Shown piece after piece: positions 54,570-64,000 of a stretch of 64,000 bases of DNA. The stretch is from the NCBI GenBank assembly GCA_014621425.1, contig JAANBB010000008.1, forward strand, positions 310,001 through 374,000, written 5' to 3'. The number at the start of each line of letters is the position of its first letter. Position 1 is the stretch's first letter. The notes beneath the pieces were generated by a model, which had not been told where the DNA came from, ran no database searches, and worked only from the letters and a program-made list of their open reading frames with translations. The DNA is from Cylindrodendrum hubeiense. Taxonomy: Eukaryota; Ascomycota; Sordariomycetes; Hypocreales; Nectriaceae. Made by a program: the position numbers and the translations under genes.

Positions 54570-55286
54570 ATGTTGAGAGTTCTCCTGTTGACCAAAACGA
54601 GCGGCTTCCGCCATACATCAATCCCAGCCCTTGTGACTGCCGTTACTGCTTTTAAATTCAACATACAAGCCACAGAAGACTCCTCTTCCCTTCTCTCCCT
54701 TTCACTTTATGATGCCGTCATTTTAGGCGATAACACGGGAGAGTTTCTCAACGAAGCCGAACTTAGCGCTCTGAGACGCTTCGTGGAGAATGGGGGTGGC
54801 GTATTGGGTATCCACGCTGCGACATCTGGAATGGCTAGGCACGATGTGTACCGCGGAATCCTGGGCGAAACGTTTGACGGCCATCCAGAACCACAATGGG
54901 GGAAAATCACCGTCGAGGACAGTACCCACTACATTACAAGAGGCTTGTCGTTACCTCCGATAACGTCGGCACCAGCCTCTGCCTCAGCTTATCAGCCCAC
55001 TCTCTTTGCGCCAGGGCTGAACTCTTTCGCTTGGTTCGATGAGTTCTATAATTTCAAATTTCATCCAAGCCTCTTTAAGGATCGGACAATACTTCTCTCA
55101 GTTGACGAGGCAACCTACTCAGGAGGCCAGCATCCAAATCACCATCCCCTCGCGTGGTGTCACCATGTTGGAAGCGGAAGGGTCTTCTATACCAGTTTAG
55201 GCCACTTTGATGAGGCATACCAGGATGTTTGGTTTCTAGAGACCTTACGTCGCGGGATAGAGTGGGTTACTGGGCGGGACGTGTAG
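54570..55286 (+). CDS. ThuA-like domain protein
   Basis: Single exon, 238 residues, the whole protein being a ThuA-like fold (PF06283, glutamine-amidotransferase-like). Visible: LRVLLLTKTSGFRHTSIP at the N-terminus, YDAVILGDNTGEFLNEAEL, FVENGGGVLGIHAATSG, DGHPEPQWGKI, the middle ATYSGGQHPNHHPLAWCHHVGSGRVFYTSLGHFDEAY, in which HPLAW and GRVFYTSLGH are family hallmarks. Bacterial ThuA is linked to trehalose utilisation; fungal members have no proven role. Cytosolic by lack of signal. It may be a sugar-handling or hydrolase-like protein. Confidence 0.88.
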   Translation: MLRVLLLTKTSGFRHTSIPALVTAVTAFKFNIQATEDSSSLLSLSLYDAVILGDNTGEFLNEAELSALRRFVENGGGVLGIHAATSGMARHDVYRGILGETFDGHPEPQWGKITVEDSTHYITRGLSLPPITSAPASASAYQPTLFAPGLNSFAWFDEFYNFKFHPSLFKDRTILLSVDEATYSGGQHPNHHPLAWCHHVGSGRVFYTSLGHFDEAYQDVWFLETLRRGIEWVTGRDV

Positions 55287-56093
55287 TCGATCGAGCCAAA
55301 GGCGTTTTGATTCACATCCTCTAGCCCTTTTCATGCGGAAATTATTCGAACGAGAAAGCCCCGACAGGTCTCAATGAAGTAGCCTGGAAGTATGGGCCGG
55401 CTCAGTAAATAAGGTGGAGGCTGCGCCGGATGGTTATTCTCATGGATTCCGGTCTAGATGGTAATCCAAGAGCAATAAACAGTTTTAGACTCCAGGATAT
55501 GTCACCTTCATTTTAGTCGCCACGGGCGTATACCGTCGGTCTCGACATTGTACCTTTGTGGAACAAATGGCACTCTGCCGTGCCTGACCTCTTGGCGTTC
55601 AGTCAGTGTCTCCGACTCCACCCTGCAGCTTCATTTTCGCGTGGGGATTGGGAGAATGCCGAGGATGACGACCGATAAATTGGATAAGTTAAGTCTGACC
55701 CCAAGGCCAAGGCCCCACCTGGCTCGTGGCTGGAGTAATGGTCAGCTCGAATGATTCAAGAGAGAGGCGATCGGTAGCGATGAGGACAAAAAGTCAGATA
55801 AGTCTCATTATTGAATACCAACGATATCAATTTGTATATCCATCTTGACTAATGATGCCCCAAATTCAGTCACGCGTGTTCCGCACAGCCCAAATCTAAG
55901 TGTTTTGAATTGAAACCAACCAACACTCCACGTGACAGAAGCTGTTGCCTGTTGGTGTTGGCTCTCAAATTGTTGTTTTACCCATTAGAACGTGCTTGCA
56001 CTTTTCCCTCTACATTTATTTCTTTATGTGATATCTCACCATCGACATCTCGACTTTGCAAGCCTCTACCTGGACGCGATCCAGTCTCATACG
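55287..56093. other. Intergenic, no gene seen
   Basis: Short frames only. It holds the promoter region of the F-box gene starting at 56094. Confidence 0.35.
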
Positions 56094-57842
56094 ATGGGCT
56101 CTGCGACACTCGCAAGCCTCCCCACCGAGGTCCTGGCGCTCATCTTCGGTCACTTTTGTCTCCACTGCCGTGGGGAGCACGACCAACCACGCGACATAGG
56201 CACCGTGCAACAGCGCCAGGTTCAGTTCCGACAACAAAGCGATGCGCAAAAGCGGAGCGAACGATCGTGGTACTACTTGCTTTACCGTCTCCCGTTGTGC
56301 TCGCTGAGCCGCGTCTCGACGAGATTCCGAGACATTGCCCAGCCCATCTTGCATCACGAGTTCGTCCATGGACATGGTGATTCTTGGGACTCTACGGGGT
56401 TTAATTGGGAACGACGCCTCCTTCTATTCATGCGGACAGTGAAGCAGCGGCCGGACCTGGCGAGGCGCACTAAGGTTGTTGGCATCCACTGGTTCCTCTT
56501 CAAGTCTCTCGGCCAAACAACCGAGACACTCAAGCAATGTGCAACCGCCATGGGAGTCAACTTGCGGAATGTGTGGAGGGACCGCGCAGTCCGGTTCGCA
56601 AGTTTCACCGATGACAAGGCGCACAAGGTCCCACTGTTCATGTCGTTCCTAGTGTCTTTCTTAGATGGGGAGCATGGACTTGACTTAGCTGGCCTCCAGA
56701 ACATTGGATGCGAGCTCGCGCTCGTACACGACACCGAACATTGCTGGATGGCCTCTGAACTTCTTGCATTGTTGCTTGCGCAGCTCCCCAATTTGGAGCA
56801 TCTGAGCACCCAAGATTTCGATGATAAACTTGGCCTATTTCCCGCTTTGGCGCTACTAGCTCTCAATGTGTCTAGGCTACCATTAAAGACCCTTGATGTT
56901 GACATTCGACCTGCTCCGATAATTGGACTCGCATCTGGCTTGGAAACACTCAATATCCGAGGCAATTGGAGGAGGCAATTGGAGGTCCCTCCTATGCCGA
57001 ATCTTAAAGTCCTACGGGTCACAGGGACAACTCTGGTAATCAAGGAGCTCCGCCATTTGCTCTCTGCCTGCTCCGGTGGCCTCCGTACATTTGCATACGA
57101 GCCACATAAGTTTGCACGGGATGCATATGGAATTCGACTATGCCATGTAATCGAGCATCTTGGCAGTCATCGAAAAACTCTCCAGAGTTTGCATCTTGAT
57201 CTCCGAAAAAGCCATTTCCTTGGAAGTGACGATGAAACAAATAAGCGACCCAAACCTACTCTCAAGAACTTCTTCGCTTTGGAACATTTGCTACTGAGCT
57301 CAAATGTGATCCCCATTCCTTCTGCCGCCGAATGCAGCGATCACTTCCTTCTTCACCACATACCTCCATCGATAGTATCGCTATACTTTCCAAGTGTATT
57401 CTGCATTAGCCAACTGTGCCTTGAGAAAGAGCTTCTCAGGTTATCGGAGCTACAGAAGCTTCAACCAAGACAATTTCCGAAGCTTCAACGCGTCATATGC
57501 GATAAAGAGCACAAATTCGACGATAATTCGGTTCGAAGCATGTTCGCGGCAGCCGGTGTTGACTTTGGATATAGGAACTGGGGGAAACCCTCACATGAAT
57601 GCCGCGGCCTATTGTGTTCAAGACCTCCGGACGGACACTATTATATATCCCCAGAGGAGATGCATAAGATAAAATTGGCTCAGAATTATAGTCGGCTGCC
57701 TAGACCTTTTTCAGAGGAGGCCCTCGCGCTATTGGAGAATCCATCCACTGAATGGATGAGTTATCGGTCACATTTCTTGCAAATGCCTTCAACACCATAC
57801 ATAACACTGCCTGGAGCGAACATGTTTACTCCAGGGGGTTGA
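56094..57842 (+). CDS. F-box protein, copy 1 of a tandem pair
   Basis: I chose the ATG at 56094 (MGSATLASLPTEVLALIFGH) because its alignment to the second copy begins there; 582 residues, one exon. Residues of about 6-35 form the F-box (LASLPTEVLALIFGHFCLH), followed by a C-x2-GEHDQP-DIGT segment shared with the neighbour, then degenerate leucine-rich repeats (LLALLLAQLPNLEHLST, LALLALNVSRLPLKTLDVDI, GLETLNIRG, MPNLKVLRVTG). It extends about 80 residues beyond copy 2, with an extra Cys/Tyr-rich tail (CRGLLCSRPPDGHYYIS). F-box proteins recruit targets to SCF ubiquitin ligases through Skp1; the substrate is unknown. The pair arose by local duplication. Confidence 0.85.
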   Translation: MGSATLASLPTEVLALIFGHFCLHCRGEHDQPRDIGTVQQRQVQFRQQSDAQKRSERSWYYLLYRLPLCSLSRVSTRFRDIAQPILHHEFVHGHGDSWDSTGFNWERRLLLFMRTVKQRPDLARRTKVVGIHWFLFKSLGQTTETLKQCATAMGVNLRNVWRDRAVRFASFTDDKAHKVPLFMSFLVSFLDGEHGLDLAGLQNIGCELALVHDTEHCWMASELLALLLAQLPNLEHLSTQDFDDKLGLFPALALLALNVSRLPLKTLDVDIRPAPIIGLASGLETLNIRGNWRRQLEVPPMPNLKVLRVTGTTLVIKELRHLLSACSGGLRTFAYEPHKFARDAYGIRLCHVIEHLGSHRKTLQSLHLDLRKSHFLGSDDETNKRPKPTLKNFFALEHLLLSSNVIPIPSAAECSDHFLLHHIPPSIVSLYFPSVFCISQLCLEKELLRLSELQKLQPRQFPKLQRVICDKEHKFDDNSVRSMFAAAGVDFGYRNWGKPSHECRGLLCSRPPDGHYYISPEEMHKIKLAQNYSRLPRPFSEEALALLENPSTEWMSYRSHFLQMPSTPYITLPGANMFTPGG

Positions 57843-58148
57843 TATTGATGAGCATGAAAGTCCCCACGTCGGAGTGTGGTAAAATACCCCTATCAGGGAG
57901 TAACTATAAAAGAAAGAAGTGAAACAGGTCTGCAAATTATATATCAGCAGTTTTAAGTATCATTTCAAGCAAACCAGTAATTCATTGATTTAGTCACGTG
58001 GGAAAGGCACAGTTGAACTGATCACCGCACGTGACGCGACAATTATTGGTGTTGATTCCTAAAGACAGCCCTTCTTCCTGCTGCCTTGAATTTTGTTCCT
58101 TAAATCACTTCTCTACAAGTTAAAACCATCAACATATCATACTGCCAA
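57843..58148. other. Spacer between the F-box copies
   Basis: 306 bp, presumably 3' end of copy 1 and promoter of copy 2; contains two CACGTGGG/GCACGTGACG-type E-box words (near 57996 and 58028). Confidence 0.35.
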
Positions 58149-59750
58149 ATGGCTCAGCCGGAAATTAGCAACCAACATGGCGAGAAAGGCCCCGCACAGC
58201 TGACAGACCTCCCGAACGAGACCCTAATACTAATCCTCAGCCACTTTTGCCTGCATTGCAGCGGGGAACACGATCAACCATATGATATAGGCACCCTGCA
58301 ACAACATGAAGTACAGCGACAAAAGCGGAGAAGTGAGCAGGATCAAAACGCAAAGTCGTGGTATTCACTTGACCGCCATTCGCTATTCTCACTATGTCTA
58401 GCCTCGAGGAGACTTAGGGACCTTGCTCAGCCCATCTTGTACCATGAGTTCATCCTTGGATACGGCGACTCCTGGCGCTCCCACAAGTACAGCTGGGAGG
58501 GACGACTCACTTCATTTATGCGGACCATGGCCCAGCGGCGTGACCTGGCCAGCCACGTCAGCCGAGCCTCTGTTCACTTACGCCTGCTACAACCTGTCTC
58601 AACGGACGAGGCAAGAAGCATACTCAGGACATGCGCAGATGCCCTGGGAATCAACATATCCAAGGCATGGAGCCAACGCAAATCGAGCATGTTCGCTAAC
58701 GAGTGGAGCTCTCCTGGCTTTGAGGGGTTTCTTGCGTCCTTTTTCGAAGGACATGATGTTCTCCAACCACGAGTGCGGGCAAGCTTCGCACGCCATTTCG
58801 AACATCCGTGGAGTCGGGGGTCGCGTTGGATAGCTATCGAGCTGGTGGCTATGCTGATTGCCCAGCTTCCAAATTTGGAGCATCTCAGCATTCAGCACAA
58901 CTTCACATGGACCAATGAGCAATTGGAGATCGGTCCATTTCCTCCAACGGCTCTGGCAGCCCTCAATGTTTCTCGCCTGTCCTTGAAGTCTTTGGACGTA
59001 GACATTCTCGCGACACCGATTGTTGAACTGGCAACAGGATTGGAGACGCTCAATCTCCACCTGTGCGCCTTCCCTAGTCCGATGCCTCCGATGCCGAACC
59101 TGAAGGTTCTCAGAGTCATACGCGTCACTTTAGACGAAAATAATCTTAAGAAACTCCTTGGCTCCCGCACTGGGGGCCTTCGTACCTTTGTATATGAGGC
59201 AGCAAGGGACCTTCCGAACAAGGAGGACCTCTCTCGCAGAGGAGTTTTCCAACTTAGCCTGCGCCACTTCGTGGAGTATTTGCACAGGCATCGAGACACC
59301 CTTACGTCGCTGCATCTCGATCTCCGCGCGGAAAACATATGGGATCATGGACAATACACGCATGTAAAGGACAGCCTCAGGGGCTTCACTGTTCTGAAGA
59401 ATTTGCTTCTCAGCTCCAATGCGATCCCTCTTCCACGGCGCCACGAGGACGAGCAATACGATTGCCGTTCCTTGATCAATCTTATGCCCTCATCGATTGT
59501 CTCACTACAGCTTCCACATGGAGATTGCTATAGCCACATGTCTCTCGAGAAAGAGCTAATCAACCTCGTTGAGCTAAAGAAGCTTCAGCCAGGGCAATTT
59601 CCGAAGCTTCAACAAATTATTTGCGACATTGAACACGAATTCGATGATAGCACCGTGGCAAACATGTGTGCGGCAGCCGGTATTGACTTTGAATATGGCA
59701 GCTGGCCGAGGAGCAGGAGAATAACCCACCCACCAATCGAAAACCCGTAG
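58149..59750 (+). CDS. F-box protein, copy 2 of a tandem pair
   Basis: 533 residues in one exon, start MAQPEISNQHGEKGPAQ. The F-box is LTDLPNETLILILSHFCLH, followed by C-S-GEHDQP-DIGT as in copy 1. Leucine-rich segments align along the length: LVAMLIAQLPNLEHLSI, LAALNVSRLSLKSLDVDI, GLETLNLHLCAF, MPNLKVLRVIR, LTSLHLDLRAEN, LKKLQPGQFPKLQQIICD, and DDSTVANMCAAAGIDFEYG near the end. It stops shortly after that segment, while copy 1 goes on. The frame is intact. Presumed SCF substrate adaptor. The two copies are clearly paralogous but have diverged throughout. Confidence 0.87.
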   Translation: MAQPEISNQHGEKGPAQLTDLPNETLILILSHFCLHCSGEHDQPYDIGTLQQHEVQRQKRRSEQDQNAKSWYSLDRHSLFSLCLASRRLRDLAQPILYHEFILGYGDSWRSHKYSWEGRLTSFMRTMAQRRDLASHVSRASVHLRLLQPVSTDEARSILRTCADALGINISKAWSQRKSSMFANEWSSPGFEGFLASFFEGHDVLQPRVRASFARHFEHPWSRGSRWIAIELVAMLIAQLPNLEHLSIQHNFTWTNEQLEIGPFPPTALAALNVSRLSLKSLDVDILATPIVELATGLETLNLHLCAFPSPMPPMPNLKVLRVIRVTLDENNLKKLLGSRTGGLRTFVYEAARDLPNKEDLSRRGVFQLSLRHFVEYLHRHRDTLTSLHLDLRAENIWDHGQYTHVKDSLRGFTVLKNLLLSSNAIPLPRRHEDEQYDCRSLINLMPSSIVSLQLPHGDCYSHMSLEKELINLVELKKLQPGQFPKLQQIICDIEHEFDDSTVANMCAAAGIDFEYGSWPRSRRITHPPIENP

Positions 59751-60016
59751 GTTGGATGTGAGCTAGTAACCTGCCTGGGAGGACGGGTCATGTTAAAATA
59801 CGCATCTGTTGGATGGTAGCCCCTAGAAAATTGAGACTTATTCAAATAGTGTTGGCGGATGGATAGGACTCAAGTTCGTCAATTGAAATTGAGCTTCATA
59901 CTCCATAGCAGCTCCATTGCCCATTTTCGTTCCCCATATCCCCACATATCATGTCATTTGTTTTCAAACGGAGCGTTGAGTGATGGCAGCGTTCTTCACA
60001 GCTGTATAAATGTCTA

Positions 60017-61255
60017 TTATTGTACAGCGGACTTGAAGGCGAAACCATCTGCCAATGGATCCTGCTCCTCAACTTTAAATGTGGAATGGCCTGTATAATA
60101 TGCCTTCCCCTCAACCTTAACCGTGACCGCAACAGAGCAAATTCCTCTGCTGTTATTTAAGCTGACCTCTTCCACCGGTGTACCCAGGAATGCACCTTCG
60201 CCTTTGCAGGCTACAGACAAAAGTGACTGATACAATTTCCCTTTTTGTAGCTGTACCAGGCCTTTTGCATATGCGACTGCAACCCGAGCCACGACGCAAC
60301 CACCAGTTGGCGAACGATCAATCTGTTGGCTCTCATAAAATAGCAGGCCTGCCTCGCTACCCTCACCTGTCCCGACGCCCTGGCCAATCTGATCATCTGT
60401 GATCATAATTCTTCGCACATTAACTTCTCCAACCCCATCGGGTACTGATTCCGACAGACTGTTTGTCTGATCTAACAATTCTGACAGTGATTTCGTAAGT
60501 TGTGTATTCGCTCGCTCCAATGCTTCGAGGTCCGGTTTTCGAAGGCCAGAGACAAAACCCAGGTCCTGGCATTTCACAAGGCCATACCATGTGCCGCCAT
60601 ATCCGATATCGATCTCAACATCTTGTCGGTCGCCCAGTTCTGGCCAGCGGTTTTCTGCAGGTATGGGGACACGGAGGCCGAGAGCCGCAGCAAATGCAGG
60701 TACTGAATAAAACGCCACTGGTCGTGAAGCGTCACTCTGTGATCCACCTGGAAGCGTCGGAACTACAAGTCTGACGATTCCAGTTGGGGTGTGTAATTTG
60801 ATCTCCACGCTTTGCGTAGCCGCATCATAAGATAATCTGCGTCTCTGTGGGAAGATGGTTATATCTTGCATGTCGACCAAGCACCTAGCCACGGCAAAAG
60901 TACAGTGACCACACATGTCTGAGAATCCAGAATTATGCATAAATAGCACTCCCATGTGTGCTTCGCCGGTCGCTGTCAATTCTGTTTGTGGACGCAAGAC
61001 GGCCCCAAACATGGCAGCATGTCCGCGGGGTTCGAGTATGATTCGCGATCGGATGTGATCATATTTGCTGCGCGCTTGTGCCCGCTGCTCTAGTAACGTG
61101 CCTTGAAGAGGTGGAAAGCCGCGTACCACAATGCGCGCGGGTTGACCAGAAGTGTGAAGGTCTATGCATTCAATCGGGCTGTGGCCGGGCATGAGATGAT
61201 CTGAGAACTGGAAGTTTATGTCAATAGATCCCATGGTTGCGGTGGTGCCTGTCAT
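60017..61255 (-). CDS. Proline-racemase-family enzyme, trans-3-hydroxy-L-proline dehydratase type
   Basis: Single exon, 412 residues. IECIDLHTSGQPARIVVRG and PRGHAAMFGAVL are the family N-terminal motifs (PF05544). The first active-site segment is DMCGHCTFAVARC with the catalytic Cys. The second is DRSPTGGCVVARVAV, with Thr where proline racemases and 4-hydroxyproline epimerases have Cys. Cys/Thr is the known pair of trans-3-hydroxy-L-proline dehydratases, which release water to give pyrroline-2-carboxylate. VKCQDLGFVSGL and YYTGHSTFKVEEQDPLADGF complete the fold. The gene is divergent from an MFS permease (602 bp between), which could import the substrate; this is inference. The N-terminal 8 residues may be spare, as a second Met (MGSIDINFQ) follows. 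Confidence 0.87.
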   Translation of the reverse strand: MTGTTATMGSIDINFQFSDHLMPGHSPIECIDLHTSGQPARIVVRGFPPLQGTLLEQRAQARSKYDHIRSRIILEPRGHAAMFGAVLRPQTELTATGEAHMGVLFMHNSGFSDMCGHCTFAVARCLVDMQDITIFPQRRRLSYDAATQSVEIKLHTPTGIVRLVVPTLPGGSQSDASRPVAFYSVPAFAAALGLRVPIPAENRWPELGDRQDVEIDIGYGGTWYGLVKCQDLGFVSGLRKPDLEALERANTQLTKSLSELLDQTNSLSESVPDGVGEVNVRRIMITDDQIGQGVGTGEGSEAGLLFYESQQIDRSPTGGCVVARVAVAYAKGLVQLQKGKLYQSLLSVACKGEGAFLGTPVEEVSLNNSRGICSVAVTVKVEGKAYYTGHSTFKVEEQDPLADGFAFKSAVQ

Positions 61256-61857
61256 CTAAATTAGAATATGCTCTAATTGGCAGATGTATTGCTGATGAAA
61301 GAGAGGTGGTAAAAATGCAGATTGTGAACAATGCACGATGGTGAGCGTAGATGTACTGAAAAACGCCGGCATGACCTTACCGAGAACTAGGATCTTGAAT
61401 TTGGTACCGGTTGCATTAGTTAATGGAATAGGTTAGTTCCAGTGGCGTTCTGAATTGTATATAAACCTGCACCGTTCCGGGTATCGCCGGCTTCGTCATC
61501 TCGTCGGACCGCACTGCCTTTTTCGCGTGCTATCTTGACGACAGGGGCAGCCCCACTATGGTATCATCGCCCAAAATGTTCATCTACCATGATTAACTTA
61601 TCGCGTGCTCGTTTATTATGGACACCGTCGTGGTCTACCATGTTGAAGTGCGCAGAACCCATGCCGTATAAACATTCATCGGTGCATCCATTTAAACTCG
61701 ATGATTTCTTTCCCTTTTTGTCAAATAACAGCCCACTCACAAACGCGACCACTGTATTTTTGGCATTGACCCGATTGTTATCTCAATTGATCGTTCACGA
61801 TGTCGTCTGGTAAGTACCATGACACCCACTGGCGTACAATAAGTCAGACACTGACCC
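61256..61857. promoter_or_regulatory. Divergent promoter region
   Basis: Shared between the dehydratase (minus) and the permease (plus). TATATAAA at 61458-61465 reads toward the permease, about 390 bp before its ATG, so a long leader or 5' intron is possible. Confidence 0.4.
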
Positions 61858-63369
61858 ATGATTAAAGTACACAAGACACACGATACCACGGTGGCAGAGT
61901 CACTCGCTCAAGAGACAAGCCTCAACAATGGTGAACCTCTCAAGGGGGTGGAACCGTCTTCCACATCAGAAAAGCCCCGGACACCAGAGGAGATCAAAAT
62001 CGACAGGCGTATCCTGCTCAAGACAGACGCTTGCGTTCTCAGCCTTCTTGTTCTGGTTGCCACTTTCGAATTCTTGGACAAGAACGCCCTCGCTTACGCC
62101 GCTATTCTCGGCCTGAAGGTCGATACTGGATTGGTCAACCAGCAGTACTCTTGGCTTGGCTCCATCTTTTACTTCGGCTACCTGTCTATGCTGCCACCTA
62201 CCCTGTGGATCTTGACCAAGGTCCCAGCTGGAAAGATCATTGGCGTCTCAACGACCGGCTGGGGAATCAGCCTGATTTGCATGGCAGCATGCCAAAACTT
62301 TGCCGGCCTTGCTACGGTGCGATTCTTTCTCGGCATGTTCGAGGCCACTATTCTGCCCTGCTTCATGGTCATGTCGGCTACATGGTGGAAGCGGTCTGAA
62401 CAGGCCCTTCGAACAGCTCTCTGGTACAACACGTTCGCTGGCATTTTTGGCGGCATCCTGGCCTACGCTATGGCGAACATCCCAGGCCCTCTTTCCAAGT
62501 GGCGATATTTGTTCATCATTTATGGGTCCATCACGACCGTCCTTGGCATTTTCACCACGCTGGTGTTGCCGTCGACGCCGGGGAGGGCCTGGTTCTTGAA
62601 AGAATCGGAGAAACTGAGAGCTGTTGAGCGACTCGCATCCAACCAACAGGGCAAGATGGTTGCCGGCTTCAAGGTTTCTCAATGCATCGAGGCACTTAAG
62701 TCACCTTCTTACTGGATTCTGATCATCTTCACCATTGCGCAGTCTATTACGAATGCCGGCATCACCAACTTCAACCCTCTCATCATCAACGGCTTCGGCT
62801 TCAGCCCGCAACGCACCACTCTACTCGCAACCCCACAGGCAGCGGTCGCATTCATCTCGCAGTTCTCCCTCGGATTACTCGCACAATACGTCCCAAATTT
62901 GCGGTGCATCATTTGGTGCATGAGCACGTTGCCCGCCATCGCTGGTGCCATGATTATTCGCCTTACCGATCATGAAACACAGCGCAATCTTGCTCTTGGA
63001 GGAGTGTACTTGATGGGTTTCTACAACGTGTCATGGGTCATGGCTCTGTCCCTTTCGACTTCAAACAACAGCGGTGTCACGAAGAAGTCATTCGCGAGCA
63101 CATCTATTGCGATTGCTTACGCTGTAGGCAACATCATCGGTCCGCAGTTCTTTTTGACCAAAGAGGCACCAACCTACCAAACCGGTATCTTGGCCATGTT
63201 TATTTGTTTCGCCATCATGTTTTTCACAGGTGTTGCGTATGCTGCTGTGCAAATCATCACAAACAAGAGAAGGGCACTAGTGGTGGTCGCTGAGGACATT
63301 TCTCAAGATGCGGCAGAGGAAATTGATCAGACTGATGGGGAAAACTTGAAATTCAGATACTCCTATTAG
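61858..63369 (+). CDS. MFS permease, anion:cation symporter (Dal5-like) group
   Basis: Single exon, 503 residues. A hydrophilic N-terminus of about 55 residues precedes DRRILLKTDACVLSLLVLVATFEFLDKNALAYAAILG-type first segments, with the ACS-family F-L-D-K-N-A-L-x-Y-A. Others: YSWLGSIFYFGYLSMLPPTLWIL, the loop VPAGKIIG, FFLGMFEATILPCFMVMSATWW, NTFAGIFGGILAYAMA, WILIIFTIAQSITNAGITNF, NPLIINGFGFS, GFYNVSWVMALS and AYAVGNIIGPQFFL. Twelve TM segments are expected. The group transports allantoate, ureidosuccinate, nicotinate-like and related organic anions. Its divergent pairing with the hydroxyproline-dehydratase-type gene suggests a linked uptake role. An acidic C-terminus (EDISQDAAEEIDQ) is typical. 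Confidence 0.9.
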   Translation: MIKVHKTHDTTVAESLAQETSLNNGEPLKGVEPSSTSEKPRTPEEIKIDRRILLKTDACVLSLLVLVATFEFLDKNALAYAAILGLKVDTGLVNQQYSWLGSIFYFGYLSMLPPTLWILTKVPAGKIIGVSTTGWGISLICMAACQNFAGLATVRFFLGMFEATILPCFMVMSATWWKRSEQALRTALWYNTFAGIFGGILAYAMANIPGPLSKWRYLFIIYGSITTVLGIFTTLVLPSTPGRAWFLKESEKLRAVERLASNQQGKMVAGFKVSQCIEALKSPSYWILIIFTIAQSITNAGITNFNPLIINGFGFSPQRTTLLATPQAAVAFISQFSLGLLAQYVPNLRCIIWCMSTLPAIAGAMIIRLTDHETQRNLALGGVYLMGFYNVSWVMALSLSTSNNSGVTKKSFASTSIAIAYAVGNIIGPQFFLTKEAPTYQTGILAMFICFAIMFFTGVAYAAVQIITNKRRALVVVAEDISQDAAEEIDQTDGENLKFRYSY

Positions 63370-63816
63370 AAGTGCAATTTTGTGTGGTCTCTTTCAGCCT
63401 CACCTACTTATTTTATAAATAATACCAAGTTTCTAGGAAATGAAGTTCATGCTTTCTGAACATTGTCGGATTCTAGCTTATAGAACCTGGTGCAGGCGCA
63501 TGTACCTCAGGGGAATGGTGGTGTAGCTAACGTACCCCGTACCAGGCTCGTATCCACCACCTACCACAGGCCCACGGCGCAACGTGTACGAATTACTTAT
63601 TGAGATATAGATATAGTAGGTTAGACATACCCGTATTAAGGAGGATACTCTGGGACTTTTTAAGAGTATATGGTGAATTCCGCTAAATTGCATCATCACC
63701 ATCGATCGAGCGTACGAGTTTGGAAACTCGCGTGCATTCTAATAAACCCATAAACTCCTACATGATCAGCTTTTAGCTGCTCCCATTTCATCTCTATCAG
63801 ATAACATTCCATAGTT
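63370..63816. other. Intergenic between convergent genes
   Basis: Permease 3' end on the left; no other feature is recognised. Confidence 0.35.
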
Positions 63817-64000
63817 TCAAGTCAAAATCAGGCGTATATCACCCTGCCTTAGCACGTCCATCCAGCTCACCGTGATGTCACGCTCCTCCTTCCTTCTCTT
63901 CCAGACCTCAGTGGCCACGTCAGCCGAAACATCAAACCCCCTCAAATTACTTCTCTGACCGGCTTCACGCAACCATCGCAACCACTTCATCTGAGAGTCC
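63817..64000 (-). CDS. C-terminal part of an unidentified gene, cut by the window edge
   Basis: On the minus strand an open frame runs from the edge (63999) to TGA at 63819-63817, encoding about 60 residues with coding-like composition: MKWLRWLREAGQRSNLRGF, DVSADVATEVWKRRKEERD, then MDVLRQGDIRLILT. No family is recognised. It is too short for the minimum of many gene finders. It could also be chance. Confidence 0.35.
   Translation of the reverse strand, partial: DSQMKWLRWLREAGQRSNLRGFDVSADVATEVWKRRKEERDITVSWMDVLRQGDIRLILT

Overview
The window comes from a filamentous ascomycete nuclear genome, most likely Eurotiales (Aspergillus/Penicillium-like). I infer this from GT-AG introns of about 50-90 nt with CTAAC/CTGAC-like branch sites, and from fungal-specific families: HET, NACHT-ankyrin, SesA, PNP-like, Zn2Cys6 activators, RTA1, DUF3425 bZIP and secreted FMN dehydrogenases. 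I saw no rRNA, convincing tRNA, CRISPR array or autonomous transposon. I built the gene models by hand, joining open segments at splice sites that keep reading frame and family alignment. Exon lists are given per gene.

Layout. 0-2.3 kb: a broken ankyrin gene at the left edge, then a secreted Ser/Thr-rich protein. 4.2-8.1 kb (minus): a NACHT-ankyrin NLR-type receptor directly preceded by a SesA-domain segment with a Gly/Asn/Gln-rich tail, probably one spliced gene. 9.4-11.3 kb: a large disordered protein. 12.2-14.0 kb: a coiled-coil protein interrupted by an in-frame stop. 15.9-18.6 kb: a phosphorylase-like/HET fusion whose phosphorylase half lacks its usual catalytic residues. 19.7-24.9 kb: an RTA1-like membrane protein, a Zn2Cys6 regulator and a secreted FMN dehydrogenase.

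26.4-29.8 kb: an SDR enzyme and a Zn2Cys6 regulator, convergent, each preceded by an array of TGCGG pentamers at 10-bp spacing. This is the most unusual regulatory structure seen. 32-40 kb: a flavin oxidoreductase, a sulfite-oxidase-like molybdoenzyme with one unresolved splice junction, an ankyrin protein, an FAD monooxygenase and a short inverted-repeat element (MITE-like). 41.4-48.5 kb: a 10-bp minisatellite before a small possibly mitochondrial ORF, a second secreted Ser/Thr-rich protein, an aldo-keto reductase with an 11-nt exon, and an amino-acid permease. 51-55.3 kb: a bZIP/DUF3425 protein, a second SDR and a ThuA-like protein. 56-64 kb: tandem F-box paralogues, a proline-racemase-family (trans-3-hydroxyproline dehydratase-type) enzyme divergent from an MFS permease, and the tail of one further gene.

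The left third is rich in self/non-self recognition families (SesA, NACHT, HET, PNP-like, ankyrin). The rest is accessory metabolism with local regulators. Most intergenic stretches show nothing I can name. Single-ORF reading frames there lack domain signatures and were left out.
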